Source: Euptelea pleiosperma (Eukaryota; Streptophyta; Magnoliopsida; Ranunculales; Eupteleaceae). Taken from it: a DNA stretch of 64,000 nt. Both the position numbers and the translations under genes were made by a program. The notes beneath the pieces were generated by a model. The model had not been told where the DNA came from and did no database searches. It saw only the letters and a program-made list of their open reading frames with translations. The stretch is from positions 2,425,929 through 2,489,928 of the forward strand of contig CM068541.1 in NCBI GenBank assembly GCA_035048495.1. Reading direction: 5' to 3'. Position 1 is the stretch's first letter, and every line of letters starts with the position of its first letter. Below, piece after piece: positions 10,761-21,651 of the stretch.

Positions 10761-11342
10761 TTTAGTACAATATTTGGACTGTAAAAACTACTACAGCTCC
10801 ATTGTAATTCCCTGAAATTCGTTTTAGTGCAACAACAGTGGGCCATCCAACCTGCCTATTTCTCCCTAAAAAACCCCATTGAATTTATCTGACCCAAATG
10901 ATCGATCTGCCCAACTATTATATTTACGGTGCTTGTCTGCTAGACTCCATGCCAAAAAAAACACAACCCTAGAGGATGGCCATAACCATCACTTTGATGT
11001 TTAATATACCGTCCAAAGTAATGAGATCTGATGGTTAGAATCATCCATCGGTTTGAATTTTCATGGAGGAGATCTAGCAAATGAATGGTTGCTCGTACCA
11101 CCTACACACACATACGCCATAAGGAGGATTGTGGACCGTCCTTAGGATCAATTGTACTGCATGCAAAAGAATATCCAACCCATTTGAGAGATTGTGGGGC
11201 CAACATGGAACCTCAAAAAGTTTGAGAAGAGCTTGATCATTTAAACTGAAAAGGAAAAAATTTTAAAAAATCACCGAAGTAGAGGAGAAAATGAAATTAC
11301 AAAGAGAACTAGGACATAGAGAATCATTCCCTAACAAACCCA
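10761..11342. other. 3' flank of the FAS1 gene and unassigned sequence
   Basis: No open frame with family resemblance. The part next to 11343 should hold the 3' untranslated region of the minus-strand fasciclin-like gene. Confidence 0.4.
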
Positions 11343-12443
11343 TTAATCTGAAATCGATGGAACTCGACGTCTTCGGAGCTTCACCATCTCGAATGGTCGA
11401 GAAATCCCATGGATCATGAATACCTTTGATGACAAAAAATCTGGTGCAATGATCTTCGCTCCATTAATGGCAAGAATCTCACTGAAATTAAAACCCGCCA
11501 CTATCTTAAGTTCTTGATCAGGAACTAGTGTTCTGAGAGATGTTTTCTTGGGCAGGGAAGCAAGTTCTTTGTAAGTAAATCTTCCAGGCAATATATGAAA
11601 CCTCACAATCCTCTCTAGCAATGGGGAAGGTGAGGCTACGTAAGCGAATTCTGGAGGAGCAAAGATCGTCACAGAAGTCAAATTCATGGATTCTTGAAGA
11701 ATCCCATCAAGAACCGAATGCAATCCGATAGCAAACGAAACAAACCCATTCGAGCTAAGCAATCTGTGAATTCGGGTCCATGGTATCATGTTTGTTGATC
11801 CGTTTACATTCGCAACGAGGCTCGTATTTGGACTGCAGATGGGCGATTGAATAAATTCCCAGCCGGCCGATTGAACCTGGTCTAGATGGAACGAAGAGAA
11901 AGGTCCAAGAACTCCATGGATTGAGTAGGGACCTTGGATGAAGATATCAGGATGAGAGATCAAAACCCCATTAATTTCAACCAATCTTTGTTCGCCATTA
12001 ATCTTTGTGATTGCGAGATTCTTTCGGTGGAGAAATGTGGGAACGCAGCTACCTTGGGGTTTCTTTAAGAGGTCTTCCATGGAAAGCTTGGAAGGAGAAG
12101 TGTGGTAAAGGAGGAGATCTTTCATTACCCATGGAGGGAGAGAGATGTTGGAGATGGCTGGGTCGTGGATGACAAAGATGGTCGAATCGGAAGGTGGGAG
12201 GAATAATTCAGGAGAGATTTGAAGAAGGGTAGCCATGAAATTGAATCCAGAATTTCGGAGAGCTCTAGAGGCATTCGAGGAGAGTTCGTGTGCAATGCCA
12301 ATCATTGGGTCTGGTTTCGGAGAGACTGGGATTTGAGTTTTGGGATTCGAGTGGGATGATGTGGAGATCGCTACAATGGCGAGAGTTATAGAGATGGATA
12401 CGTAGATTGGGGCATGCCACCAATGCGAGCAAGAAGACGCCAT
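11343..12443 (-). CDS. Fasciclin-like (FAS1-domain) protein
   Basis: A single exon of 366 residues. I took the ATG at 12443, not the in-frame ATG at 12593, because residues 1-32 (MASSCSHWW then a hydrophobic stretch) form a signal peptide and the upstream extension does not. Two FAS1 modules are visible: residues about 68-182, with the conserved YH at 113-114 (LLYHTSPSKL), and about 234-350, with FH at 282-283 (RFHILPGRFT). Several NxS/T sites lie in both. FAS1 proteins act at the plant cell surface in adhesion and wall organisation. The Pro/Ala/Ser-rich arabinogalactan segments are short, and the C-terminus is basic (KLRRRR) with no clear GPI signal, so this matches the non-classical two-FAS1 group rather than classical anchored FLAs. 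The (AG)n tract just upstream (about 12478-12500) lies in the leader or promoter. Confidence 0.9.
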   Translation of the reverse strand: MASSCSHWWHAPIYVSISITLAIVAISTSSHSNPKTQIPVSPKPDPMIGIAHELSSNASRALRNSGFNFMATLLQISPELFLPPSDSTIFVIHDPAISNISLPPWVMKDLLLYHTSPSKLSMEDLLKKPQGSCVPTFLHRKNLAITKINGEQRLVEINGVLISHPDIFIQGPYSIHGVLGPFSSFHLDQVQSAGWEFIQSPICSPNTSLVANVNGSTNMIPWTRIHRLLSSNGFVSFAIGLHSVLDGILQESMNLTSVTIFAPPEFAYVASPSPLLERIVRFHILPGRFTYKELASLPKKTSLRTLVPDQELKIVAGFNFSEILAINGAKIIAPDFLSSKVFMIHGISRPFEMVKLRRRRVPSISD

Positions 12444-12605
12444 TGGAGTACAGTACAGAGAGCTGGTTTTAGAGCAGAGCAGAGAGAGAGAGAGAGAGCG
12501 CTCTGTGCTTATGCTTTGTGTAGAGGAAAGAACCAAGGAAAGATAAAAAAAGATTTGACCTTTTGAAGGAAGAAAAGAGCTTTTTCCGGTCAATAAGTTC
12601 GTTTC

Positions 12606-12950
12606 TTGGATAACTTCACAGACCGCCTACAATATGAGCCACGTGGAACAATTTTAGAGGACGATGACCATATGGATATTTGGCCAATCCCTAATTGGAC
12701 ATACAACTCAAGAATCAATCGGATTAGTCATTTCTTAGCATTGGATTGGAGTCATTTTCATGGGTTGATTTTAAGGGTGGAATTTGAGCATTATTGACCA
12801 TTTTTTTTTGGGTACAAGTATCCAAAGATTTGAAATCACTAATCATGCATTTTTCTTTGTAGGCCAATCTAGGGATTGGCCAAACATCCATATGTTCAGC
12901 GTCCTCTAAATTTTCTCACTTCCAAAAAGGAGTAAAACTTGCCTCACCAT
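12606..12950. repeat. Foldback MITE, G-box family
   Basis: AATATGAGCCACGTGG at about 12632 and CATATGGATATTTGGCCAAT return inverted as ATTGGCCAAACATCCATATG near 12877; the arms surround TGATTTC/GAAATCA words. It lies about 160 bp upstream of the FAS1 start codon, so it occupies the promoter side of that gene. Confidence 0.65.
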
Positions 12951-12959
12951 AGTCGGCGA

Positions 12960-13275
12960 AGCCCTGATCACCCATAATATAAGCCACGTGGTCCACACTT
13001 AGAGAACGCTGAATCCCTAAGTGGACCAACAAACCAAAAAACAGCCTGATTAGTGATTTCAAACCTTTGGATCTTTGTACCCAAATAATAGTAAATAATG
13101 CTCAAATTCCTACGGCTAAAATCAACCCATGAAAATGACTTCAACTAATGCTTAGAAATCACTAATCTGGTTGATTTTGGGTTTATAGGTCCACTTAGGG
13201 ATTGGTCAAACATCCATATGGTAAGTGTCCTCTAAGAAATTGCCACGTGACTTATATTGTGGGTGGTCAGGTAAG
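12960..13275. repeat. Foldback MITE, G-box family (adjacent copy)
   Basis: ATAATATAAGCCACGTGG near 12974 pairs with the CCACGTGACTTATATTGTG region near 13242. The inner words CCTGATTAGTGATTTC and GAAATCACTAATCTGG also pair. Directly follows another copy of the same family, so two stand side by side. Confidence 0.65.
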
Positions 13276-13432
13276 ATTTACTCTCCAAAAACTTTGATCT
13301 TACCTCTTGAAATTGCCACATGGTAATTATTTTAGTCCAAGGTTTGACTTGATGGACATGCACCGGAAAAAAAAAAAAAAAAACAACAGCATGATTGGTA
13401 ATTTTAAGCTATGGGATCATGATTCATTTTTA

Positions 13433-13780
13433 AAGGGACGGGATATTGGCACCAGCCATTCTACTCACCATAAGAAGAAGAAGAAGAAGGCCGCCGCCGC
13501 CACACTGCCCCACCACCACCGCCTCTCTCTCTCTCTCTCACACACTCACACACACGCGCGCGCACACCGAGATAAGAAATAGCAAGAGAGAGAAAGAGAG
13601 AGTAGCGGCGGCAACGGAGGTTCCTCCTCCTATTCTTGCTATTCTTCTTTTTTTAATGGTAGGTGGGTGTCAAGATACATTGGGGGGTGTAGAGAGATAG
13701 GAGAGAATTTTAAGGTGGGTTTATTGAGTAAGTGGGCACGGTGAGTGAAACAGCGGGTGCCAATATCCCGTCCCTTTCAA
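13433..13780. repeat. Inverted-repeat element with microsatellite core
   Basis: AAAGGGACGGGATATTGGCA at 13433 returns as TGCCAATATCCCGTCCCTTT ending near 13779. Inside are (AAG)n at 13471-13490 and a (CT)n(CA)n(CG)n tract at about 13521-13566. Open frames here come from the simple repeats. No target duplication was recognised. Confidence 0.65.
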
Positions 13781-14510
13781 AACTGTTGGATGTTCAGCAA
13801 GTTTTTGTGTACTCCAATCGAATGGCTAGAAATCAGGAATCAGGTTCAATTTTGTGCGTAGATCAACTGATAGGCGAGGTATTCGTTATGAGGTCAGTGA
13901 CCCGGATGATTGTGCCACGTGATGCTTTCAGGAGGGATAGGATCAAAGATTCCTCAATCCAACCTTAATGGGTATCACGGTCTCACCCTAGACATCATGT
14001 AGCTCCGCCATAATCAGATGATGAAACGTGAACGGGGACGATGAAGTGAATGGAATTGAATAGAAAGAGAGTGGTACAGCTGTATAGGGATAGGTGGGAT
14101 AGTGTGCGCGGTTGTGGGCTTGAAGTTACTTTAGGTCCAAATTCGGGGAGATCAATAGGGACCTCATTTTCTTATACTTTTTTTTATGCCCATTTTGTTG
14201 ACCTTGAGTTACTTTTGTGGTCATGTGTCACATTCTTTCTGGTTCACTGACTAAATGTTTGCCCCACACCTAGATAATTTCTAGCCGTAGGGTTTGAGTA
14301 ATGTTGCATCATAATTTTCTTGAGAAAACCTACAAGTTGGTTCCAAGCTGATGATAAAAAAAATTACTCAAATCCAAAGGCTAGAAATCACCAATCATGG
14401 TAATATTTGTTGTCTAGGTCCACCAAGACGTGGGACAAACATTCATGGAGCCAGCAGGGACAAAAGAGTACGGTTCGTGAGGGAAAAAACTAGAATGCAA
14501 ATAGTTATAC
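13781..14510. other. Intergenic, no gene seen
   Basis: No supported feature. Short open frames at 13732-13968 and 14050-14250 show no family resemblance. Confidence 0.35.
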
Positions 14511-14840
14511 GGGTCAGGCTCAGCGGATACCTCTTTTCACACACAATTGCACACACAAAAATTTTCAGAGCCAATATATAAATTAGAAGTTTTGGAATAG
14601 GATGATTTTTGGTGAGGAGATCACCCTCGCAAAAATTCAAATCATTCTTATATTCATAGTATGGTTTAATTACACGTTGAAGAATTATCGACCATCTATT
14701 TTTTACCTTTAACTTGAAAGCTGTTAAAAATTTATATGGTGAGGAGATCATCCTCACCGAAAATCAGTCATTGATTTATCTTCCATGTGGGTACGCCAAA
14801 TTTGTGTGTGAAAATATGTGTCCGCTGAGACTGATGACCC
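14511..14840. repeat. Mutator-like MITE with perfect 9-bp target duplication
   Basis: The left end GGGTCAGGCTCAGCGGATAC pairs with the right end TCCGCTGAGACTGATGACCC. Interior words such as GGTGAGGAGATCA(T/C)CCTCAC are shared with the copies at 2340, 20456 and 21652. The flanks are TAGTTATAC at 14502-14510 and TAGTTATAC at 14841-14849. A perfect 9-bp duplication is the signature of Mutator-type transposition. Non-coding, about 330 bp. Confidence 0.9.
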
Positions 14841-14954
14841 TAGTTATACATGCCTTTGGAATACGCAAATGTAGCTAGCCAGACGTCGACTCGTAACAAC
14901 CAAACCCCCTGTTAACCTAGGGCAACCTCTTTGCTTAATAAGGATATTGGTTGT

Positions 14955-15195
14955 TGAAGGTGCTAGCTTGCTCAGTTGGTAAAGTTTATGGGTGATGATA
15001 TCATAGACCTGGGTTCAATTCCCACCTTCACTGAGTTACTGATCTCTTTGAAAAATAGGCTTAACCACCCAAAAAAAGAAGGGTACTGGTTGTTACCTGT
15101 CACTTTATGTAATCATTTGTATTATTCCCAGTTTCGTGTCATTTTCAAAGTTATCTATATCAAACTTTCGATATATAATTTTGTATCATAGGCTC
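14955..15195 (+). mobile_element. tRNA-derived SINE (copy 1)
   Basis: The head reads GCTAGCTTGCTCAGTTGGTA (A-box) and, about 30 bases on, GACCTGGGTTCAATTCCCAC (B-box), so an internal Pol III promoter is preserved. The bases that should form an acceptor stem do not pair, so this is not a functional tRNA. The sequence after the B-box is tRNA-unrelated body. The same head occurs inverted at 6176-6415. Confidence 0.65.
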
Positions 15196-15216
15196 TTTTT
15201 TCGGGGTTGTTATAAG

Positions 15217-15538
15217 GTCACCGGTGGTTTGACTCAAACGAATACTTTGGGTCCCACATAAGGACCTCTGGGGCTGATTTTGGCTGTGTATAATCTCAGC
15301 AACACACATCCTAAAAAAGAGACAATTCTGAGGTTTTGAGAAAATGAACTGCTCGTAATAAAGAGCACATTTTTTTTTTTTTTTGAGGGGGGGGGGGGTT
15401 GGTTTTGGGGGTTCAGAAAATCAGCCCTAAGAGCTAACCCATGTGAGGACATCATCCTCGTTCCTCACCCAAAATCAGCCCTAAGAGCTCAACCATGTGG
15501 GTCCCCACAGGGTTCCTTTGAGTCAAACGCTGTTGGAC
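15217..15538. repeat. Inverted-repeat MITE
   Basis: GGTTTGACTCAAACG and TTTGGGTCCCACAT on the left return as GTGGGTCCCCACAG and TTTGAGTCAAACG-like sequence on the right; the inner arms contain AAAATCAGCCCTAAGAGCT and relatives. GTTATAA lies next to each end (about 15209-15215 and 15539-15545), a candidate target duplication. A poly(T)/poly(G) run occupies 15369-15402. Confidence 0.65.
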
Positions 15539-15872
15539 GTTATAATTATCATTTTTTTTATAAATAGTCAACCACATTCGGAGGTTGGCAACGATCTGCA
15601 CGGTCTAGATTGAAGCAAAATGCAAAATCCTCTCCACAAAGCACGAACATTATTGAAGAAAAAAAAAAAACAGAGATCAAAGAACCAATCTTGAATGGCA
15701 TTTTACGGTAATATACCCTTTTTTCAGGAAGGTCCTGCTGGGGGGAAAATTGGTAACATTGCCCTAGGAAAAAGCGAAAAAAAAAAATGAGTCTGAGATG
15801 TCAAATGACTCAAGTGTCCAGTATATATTTTTAATTTTCTTTACAAGAAAACGAAGAAAAAATTCTCCAAAC
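15539..15872. other. 3' flank of the small membrane protein gene
   Basis: No coding seen. The last part presumably holds the 3' untranslated region of the minus-strand gene that ends at 15873. Confidence 0.35.
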
Positions 15873-16238
15873 TCAGAAGTTGCTCTCTGAACTCCTTCTC
15901 CTCGTGACGCGAATATAACAAAATACTGCAACAAACATTGCAGTCGCAAGCCCCCCAATGATCACACCTCCACCAGCCATAGACTTATCCGACGAATGAT
16001 GCTTTCCCAGCCGTCTGATTCCCGGCGCTTCCGCGTTTTCCGACTCTGCTCCTTCATTTTCTGACGATCCTTCTTCAATCGAAGCAGGTGGGTCCGCGAA
16101 ACCAACTCCTCCTTGGGAGATCTCAACCCCAGTCCCAACCTTTGGGTTCGGTACGGAACCTTCGTGGGCTTGAACCATTGCTAGCACCGTCATGACCTTT
16201 GCTAAGATCAAGCAAAGAAGAAGAAACCGAGCTACCAT
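15873..16238 (-). CDS. Small type I membrane protein, function unknown
   Basis: One exon, 121 residues. Residues 1-24 form a signal peptide (MVARFLLLCLILAKVMTVLA). Residues about 25-80 are a short acidic, low-complexity luminal or extracellular part rich in Ser, Glu and Gly. A single membrane segment covers about 89-109 (AGGGVIIGGLATAMFVAVFC), followed by a short basic tail (YIRVTRRR). I recall plant proteins annotated only as 'transmembrane protein' that share the HHSSDKSMAGGGVIIGGL-type block, so the C-terminal half appears to be the conserved part; this is from memory and not checked. A TATA box sits 70 bases upstream. The layout fits an arabinogalactan-like or receptor-accessory peptide, but no function can be assigned. 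Confidence 0.82.
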   Translation of the reverse strand: MVARFLLLCLILAKVMTVLAMVQAHEGSVPNPKVGTGVEISQGGVGFADPPASIEEGSSENEGAESENAEAPGIRRLGKHHSSDKSMAGGGVIIGGLATAMFVAVFCYIRVTRRRSSESNF

Positions 16239-16307
16239 TGATGAAAGTTAAAGCTTGGTTATTGTTCCTCGTGTACTACTACCGCTTCTGCTTAGACAGG
16301 TGTGGCA

Positions 16308-16316
16308 TTTATATAG
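16308..16316 (-). promoter_or_regulatory. Probable TATA box of the small membrane protein gene
   Basis: On the minus strand CTATATAAA lies about 70 bases before the ATG at 16238, giving an expected 5' leader of about 40 bases. Confidence 0.6.
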
Positions 16317-16904
16317 AGGGGAGAGGTTTGCGAGGTCTTTTTGTAATTATTTACTTATTCTTTTAAGTGAGGACCCACACTCACTTCTGTTACAAAAATA
16401 ACATCAAGTGGGGCACGTGGCGCTATCTGGAGAAATTACTTTCCTGGATGTGTGGTTGGAAAGAAAGTAGGAAGAAGGTATCTGGGCATTTTCGTCATTA
16501 TGTATATGGGGATGGGGAAGGTGGGTTAGGTGTTTGGGGAGGAAACTCCAGACCCCAAAAGTGCTAGGCAGTCGGCACTCTGTAGAGACACCTGGATTTG
16601 GATGGGTGGCTAGAAAATGACAGAGGATTATAACAGCATTCTTTGACAAAGAGACCAAATCTATATACTATATAGTGCTACGTTTAAGTAGTGGAGTTGA
16701 TGCGGGCGAGAACATGACCCAAAAATAAGACTTACAGAACCTTTCGATCTTGATCTCAAAGGTTGATGGATTACAAATGTTATAAATGAACGGTCTGATC
16801 TACCGAAACTAGGGAAATGTGTACGATGCAGGGTCATCAATGGTTTTGGAAGCATTTTATATGAGTAAAACTTCTGTCACAGCGTTGTGACAGATGCTTC
16901 TGTC
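16317..16904. other. Promoter side and intergenic, no gene seen
   Basis: No supported coding. Upstream sequence of the small membrane protein gene; contains GGGGCACGTGGCGC near 16410, a G-box core. Confidence 0.35.
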
Positions 16905-17235
16905 ACAACGCAAAATACGAGCCACGTGGCATACTCTTAGTGGACGAGGACCGTATGGATATTTGGCCAGTCCCTCGGTGGACCTCTAAACCAAAAATCA
17001 GCCTGATTAATGATTTCTAAGCGATTCGATTGAAGTTATTTTCATGGGTTGATTTTAACGGTCGGAATTTGAGTATTAGTGAGGGTTATTTGGGTGCAAA
17101 GATCCAAAGGTTGTAAATCACTAATCAGGCTGATTTTTGGTTTATAGGTCCATCGAGGTACTGGCCAAACATCCATACGACCAGCGTCCACTAAAAAGTA
17201 TGCCACGTGGCTCGTAATATGCGTTCTGACAGAAG
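16905..17235. repeat. Foldback MITE, G-box family
   Basis: TACGAGCCACGTGGCATACT at about 16916 pairs with AGTATGCCACGTGGCTCGTA near 17195, so both arms keep an intact GCCACGTGGC palindrome. The outer bases TTCTGTCACAACGC and GCGTTCTGACAGAA also pair. The inner arms hold AAATCAGCCTGATTAATGAT and its inverse. Confidence 0.75.
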
Positions 17236-17690
17236 TTTTAGTTCAATTGGTCAACATTAGTCATAAATGGGGATTAATTTTGAGGTACGGAAGGTGAAGT
17301 GGGGGTTACCGTTTGATTTTGCGGAAATGACAAAGATTGCCCCTTCTGGTTTGAAAATGGAACAATGTAAGGACGCGGTTGGCAATGCATTTACAGCTGG
17401 AGAGTAGTAGGTGCAGAGTTGTCATTTTAACTACTTCTGGAATTCTTTTAAAGACTACATCCGCCAGTCAAACTGGAAAGCTCGTTTTATCTAAAAAAAG
17501 TCGGTGATTCATGCCTATGGGCTCACCAATGGGCTGTGGCTTTCGCACTGGGTGACGGCTGCCAGTTTTTTCGTTTTGACCTGTATCTTCATTGATTTTC
17601 ATTTTGCTGGATAGGTGAAGCCATGACTCATGGGAACTCGGCCAACGGTCCACTATATATAGTCCCGCTTCAAGTTTCAAACTTTAAAGT
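17236..17690. other. Intergenic, no gene seen
   Basis: Nothing recognisable. Moderately GC-richer than its surroundings but with no open frame that resembles a family. Confidence 0.35.
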
Positions 17691-18560
17691 TCAAACTTCA
17701 AAACAAGGTTTAAAAGGGGCCGTTATAACGGTATAACGAACTGGGAGCATTACCGTTTCCCATTGTAACAGCCGTTATTTTTTATCGTTAAAACAGTACA
17801 TAACATAACGGGGGAGGTCTGAATCCGTTATAACGGCCATTTTTTCGTTATAACATTTTTAACCACCGTTGAAACCATGATTCAAAAAACGGCCATTATA
17901 ACAAAATAACTAACACTCTAATCCTGGTATAACACTCCTATTATTTTTTTATTTAACACTATCCCGTTATAATAGCCGTTATAGCAAAAATAGCTTCTAT
18001 TATTTTTATAATATTTTTCTTTTTTCTGTTATATATAAATTCATTTTATTTAAATTTTGAATTTTTTTTTTTATAAATTCTCCCAAAAAACAGCCATTAA
18101 ATCTGTTATAAAATCATTATAATGGATATATCAACCATGGTTTTAAAAACGGCCATTTAAATGGTAACGTCCCAAGCTCATTTCCATTAAAACCGTTTAA
18201 ACATATTTTAACGCTTTTAAATTTAACAGCTGTTGAAAGCGTTTAAACATCCGTTAAATTCTGAAAAATTTTGTGGAAAAAAAAAGGCCGTTAAATCAGT
18301 TAAATTCTATTTTTTTTTTAAATTTCAAAATTTGAATTTCAGCGCCATTTTTCAGTTTAATTCCATTTTTTGCCCCTGGTTGTTTCAGTCCGTTTTAACG
18401 ACCGTTTAAACGGTAAAACCCCCAGTCCGTTTAATCGTTTCCTTCAAACCTTGATATCAACCATTATTTGTGATTGTAATAAAAGATATTATTTTTATTC
18501 CGTTATTTTCTGTTATTTTCAATATATTCCGTTAATTTTTGTTAAAATACTATAGTGTTA
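17691..18560. repeat. Field of short palindromes (GTTATAACGG / GTTTAAACGG)
   Basis: About 0.9 kb dense in degenerate palindromic words: GGCCGTTATAACGG, CCGTTATAACGGCC, CCGTTATAATAGCCGTTAT and, in the second half, ACCGTTTAAACG, CGTTTAAACGGTAAAAC. The words appear in both orientations at irregular spacing. No open frame, and no outer target duplication was found. Confidence 0.6.
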
Positions 18561-18589
18561 TAAAGGAAATAATGGTAACACCCCTCTGA

Positions 18590-18840
18590 CCGTCGTACCA
18601 TCGTTGTTCAAAATACTCGCACAAACTCCAGCAGCAAACCAACCTGTGTCCTTTGATCCTACTCTAAGAAGTCCACTAACCCTTTTGCATCCCATTCCAA
18701 AATGATATGATCTAGTTGAGCATCACGGGCATATCCTTAACCCCAGCTAAGATAGCCTTCGCCTTTGCCTCCTCTGCAGAGCAAGCTCGATCAGGGAGGG
18801 CTCTTGCCAACAAGTGTAATTAATATGTACACCTATATTC
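18590..18840 (-). mobile_element. Possible RNase H remnant of a LINE
   Basis: On the minus strand broken frames read AEEAKAKAILAGVKDMP and, after a frame change, WDAKGLVDFLE-like and GVCASILNNDGTTV-like segments, which resemble the RNase H tail often found in plant LINEs. Frames are disrupted. The call is weak and opposite in strand to the LINE that follows. Confidence 0.35.
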
Positions 18841-18929
18841 TTGAAGTGCTCTACTACCTCCTTACCCACGACTTCCTCTAGGAGCGCCTTACAAAGCCAA
18901 ATTGATCTGGTATCTGGTGGTTGAGAGAA

Positions 18930-20360
18930 TTAGTAGGAGACTGGCACATTGGAAAATGAAATATCTATCAAAAGGCAGGGAAACTGGTTTTGATTAAGAG
19001 CACTCTATCTACTATTCCGGTTTTCTTTACGTCTTTGTTCCCAATCCCAGTTGAGGTGGAAAGAAAGATAGAGCGAGTGATAAGAAACTTCTTGTGACAT
19101 GACAAGTTTGACATTTTTCGTTATCACCTAGTGAAATGGGATCTAATGTACATGCCTTTGCAGAAAGGAGGGCTAGGTATCAAGAAGCTAGGGCAAATGA
19201 ATCAAGCACTCTTAAGAAAATGGATATGGAGGTTTTGGAAGGAAAGAAGGGCGAAAGGTGATTGTGGGCAAATATAGACAGGAACCAGGAGGTTGGGTTT
19301 CCATAGATTCTAGGTTGTCGTATGGGTGTGGAGTATGGAAAGGAATTCTCAAAGAAAATGAGAGAGTGTTAGAAGGGATTAAAAAGGTTCTGGGGGATGG
19401 TGCTAGGATCAAATTATGGGAGGATGTATGATGTGGTGATCTTCCCCTTATGGAGGTGTACCTACGTATCTATTCCTTATCTCAAAGGAAAGGCCAATTT
19501 ATTATTTCAACTTGAATCCAGAATAGGTCCGGAGGGTTACTGCAATCTAGATCTCAGAAGAAACATCCTAGAATGGGAAAAAGAGCAGTTGGCATCCCTG
19601 ATTGATCTTCTGCAGTTTCATAAAGTCAAAGCCTTAGAGGAAGACTATCTATCCTGGGTCAATTCCAAATCGGAGAGTTTTTCAGTGAAATCATTGTATG
19701 AATCCTTATCCAGCAACATCACCTTACAATCACCATTACACTTGAGCCCAAAAATTTGGAAAGCCGAAGTGCCATCCGAAATTCGCTTCTTTGCATGGAC
19801 CTCATCCCTTAACAAAATACTTACTGTGGAAAATTTGGTTGCTCAAAAGTGGATTATGGTGAATTTCTGTATAATGTGTAAATCCAATGGAAAAAACACT
19901 GATCACTTACTCTTGCATTGCGATTTTGCCACACAAATATGGTCATACTTTCTGATGCAGGTGGGTATCTCTTAGGCTATGCCGAAGAACATTGGGGAAT
20001 TATTGAGAGGTTGGCCAAGGATAAAGCTTTCGGATAGAGGAAAGTTCTTTGGAGGATGATACCATATGCGATTATATGGGGCCTATGGTGGAAAAAAAAT
20101 AAACTGATATTCAGAGGAGAAGAAGGCTCTCATCAGGACACCATAATAAGCATTAAGGCATCCTTATATAATTTGAGGAGTCTCTTACCAGAGATAAGGA
20201 GTTGTTTCTTTTCTGATATGGTCTTTAGTTTTGATGCTTTATTGTCTAGATAGGTTTGTTAGTTTTCTTCTTTTGTCTGTTTTTTTCTTCCTTTTTGTAC
20301 TTGAGATCTTCTCGATCTCCTTCTTTAATATTATTCTCCTTGAATTATTAAAAAAAATAT
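18930..20360 (+). mobile_element. Decayed LINE, RT C-terminus and zf-RVT domain
   Basis: Text typical of plant LINE ORF2 runs in order: MKYLSKGGK-type thumb and KSTLSTIPVFFTSLFPIPVE, WDLMYMPLQKGGLGIKKL, then an open stretch 19397-19975 with FSVKSLYESL, KIWKAEVPSEIRFFAWT, the Cys/His pair FCIMC...DHLLLHC and ATQIWSYF. That order is RT, then the zinc-binding RT-tail domain. The frame then breaks and continues with IPYAIIWGLWWKKNKLIFRG (20056 on). The 3' end TTCTCCTTGAATTATTAAAA precedes an A-rich tail near 20350. Frameshifts make it inactive. Confidence 0.88.
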
Positions 20361-20377
20361 ATATATGTACACCTACA

Positions 20378-20634
20378 TGTGAGGGTGATGATCTCCTCGA
20401 TCAGCATATAGACCATCCTCACCAAAAACCATCCCATTCCAAAACTTTTAATTTAGGGTCGGGCTCACGTAGAAGATGAATCAATGGCTGATTTTTGGTG
20501 AGGATGATCTCTATGATGAGGAGATCATCCTCACAAAAATTCAAATCATTCTGATATTCATAGACTGACATTCATTTATATTGTCCGCCGCCAATTTTTT
20601 TTGGTGTGAAATTTGTGTCACCTGATCCTGACCC
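20378..20634. repeat. Mutator-like MITE, rearranged copy
   Basis: GGGTCGGGCTCACGTAGAAG begins at 20456 and CCTGATCCTGACCC ends at 20634. The interior words GATGATCTC and GAGATCATCCTCAC match the 14511 and 21652 copies. Part of the same family lies just to its left (20378-20440), so the copy is split or nested. No good target duplication. Confidence 0.6.
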
Positions 20635-21651
20635 TTTAGAGAATTACCCTCCAAAATTAAACTATTCCTCCCCTAGTTAATTGTGAAACATGTAGATGAA
20701 GCCCACTGCAAACATGTGCAATCCCCATATTCATGTAATTTTATTACACATCTGATAGACCCAAGGAATTGGGAATCTTGGGATCTATCATCCCATCGGT
20801 TTCTGTTAATTGATCTTAAAGGTCGGTAGTAATGGTGGACAGAATTTGCATTTGTCGGTGTCGGTTGTGCACGGACGAGTAATTTTGAATGAGGGAGTCA
20901 GTAGTCTCAAATCTCTATGTAACACGAACACAAGTCAATGCCTTGGATAATTAATACTGGCAGGGAGCAGCAGCTTCTTCCATAATTTATTATTTCTATA
21001 TTAGGACCTGATTGTTTGTTACATTAATTCATCAAACCTAAAAAAAAAAAAAATGGACCCTACATTTGATCTTAGTGATAGTGAGGCTGAGAAGGGTGAC
21101 ATCTGGCCGGCTGCTCTATTGATGATGATTCTTGTTTGGTGCACCTTGTTTATCATGGTTTTTATGGGGTCCAGTCAACTGCTGTGCCTCAACGCATTTC
21201 AGGTATAACCAGCTAGCTCTGGGGTTCGAGTGGCATTCAGCCATGAGCGCACATGCTGAAGCAATTATAGTAGCTTCAGTACCTACTTATTTTGCACCTT
21301 CTAACATCTTGAGTTAGAGAATTCTTCTCACGCTTTTCCTTCACGATTTCTTGGGTTCTTCGTCGATTCTTCCCAACGGTCCTTTTCACTTGGCATTATT
21401 TAAGTTATTTGGAGATGTAACAGATGTCGATCATATAGGAAACATCGGTATTCGACATCTTGGACGTGCAGAAGGACCATTTCTTAATCTTATAATTAGG
21501 CACTCTACCTTAATGTAGAGTGGATACGGGAATATTGAGAACGAGGTTATGTTAATTAATCTTAAAAGCCGGTAGAAATTGCTTTCGGAGATTGTTTGCT
21601 AGTGAGCTGTTACTCTTCCATCTTCATGGACAAAACTAATATCAATAAAAT
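20635..21651. other. Intergenic, no gene seen
   Basis: No family-like open frame. The small open frame at 21132-21317 is unsupported. Confidence 0.35.

Noticed and set aside
13307..13700. Two overlapping open frames rich in Lys, Arg, Ser and Leu
   Set aside because: Both are translations of (AAG)n, (CT)n and (CA)n microsatellites inside an inverted-repeat element.
14963..15035. Possible tRNA gene
   Set aside because: A- and B-boxes are present, but the outer bases do not form an acceptor stem and the same head occurs in another dispersed copy, so it is a SINE.
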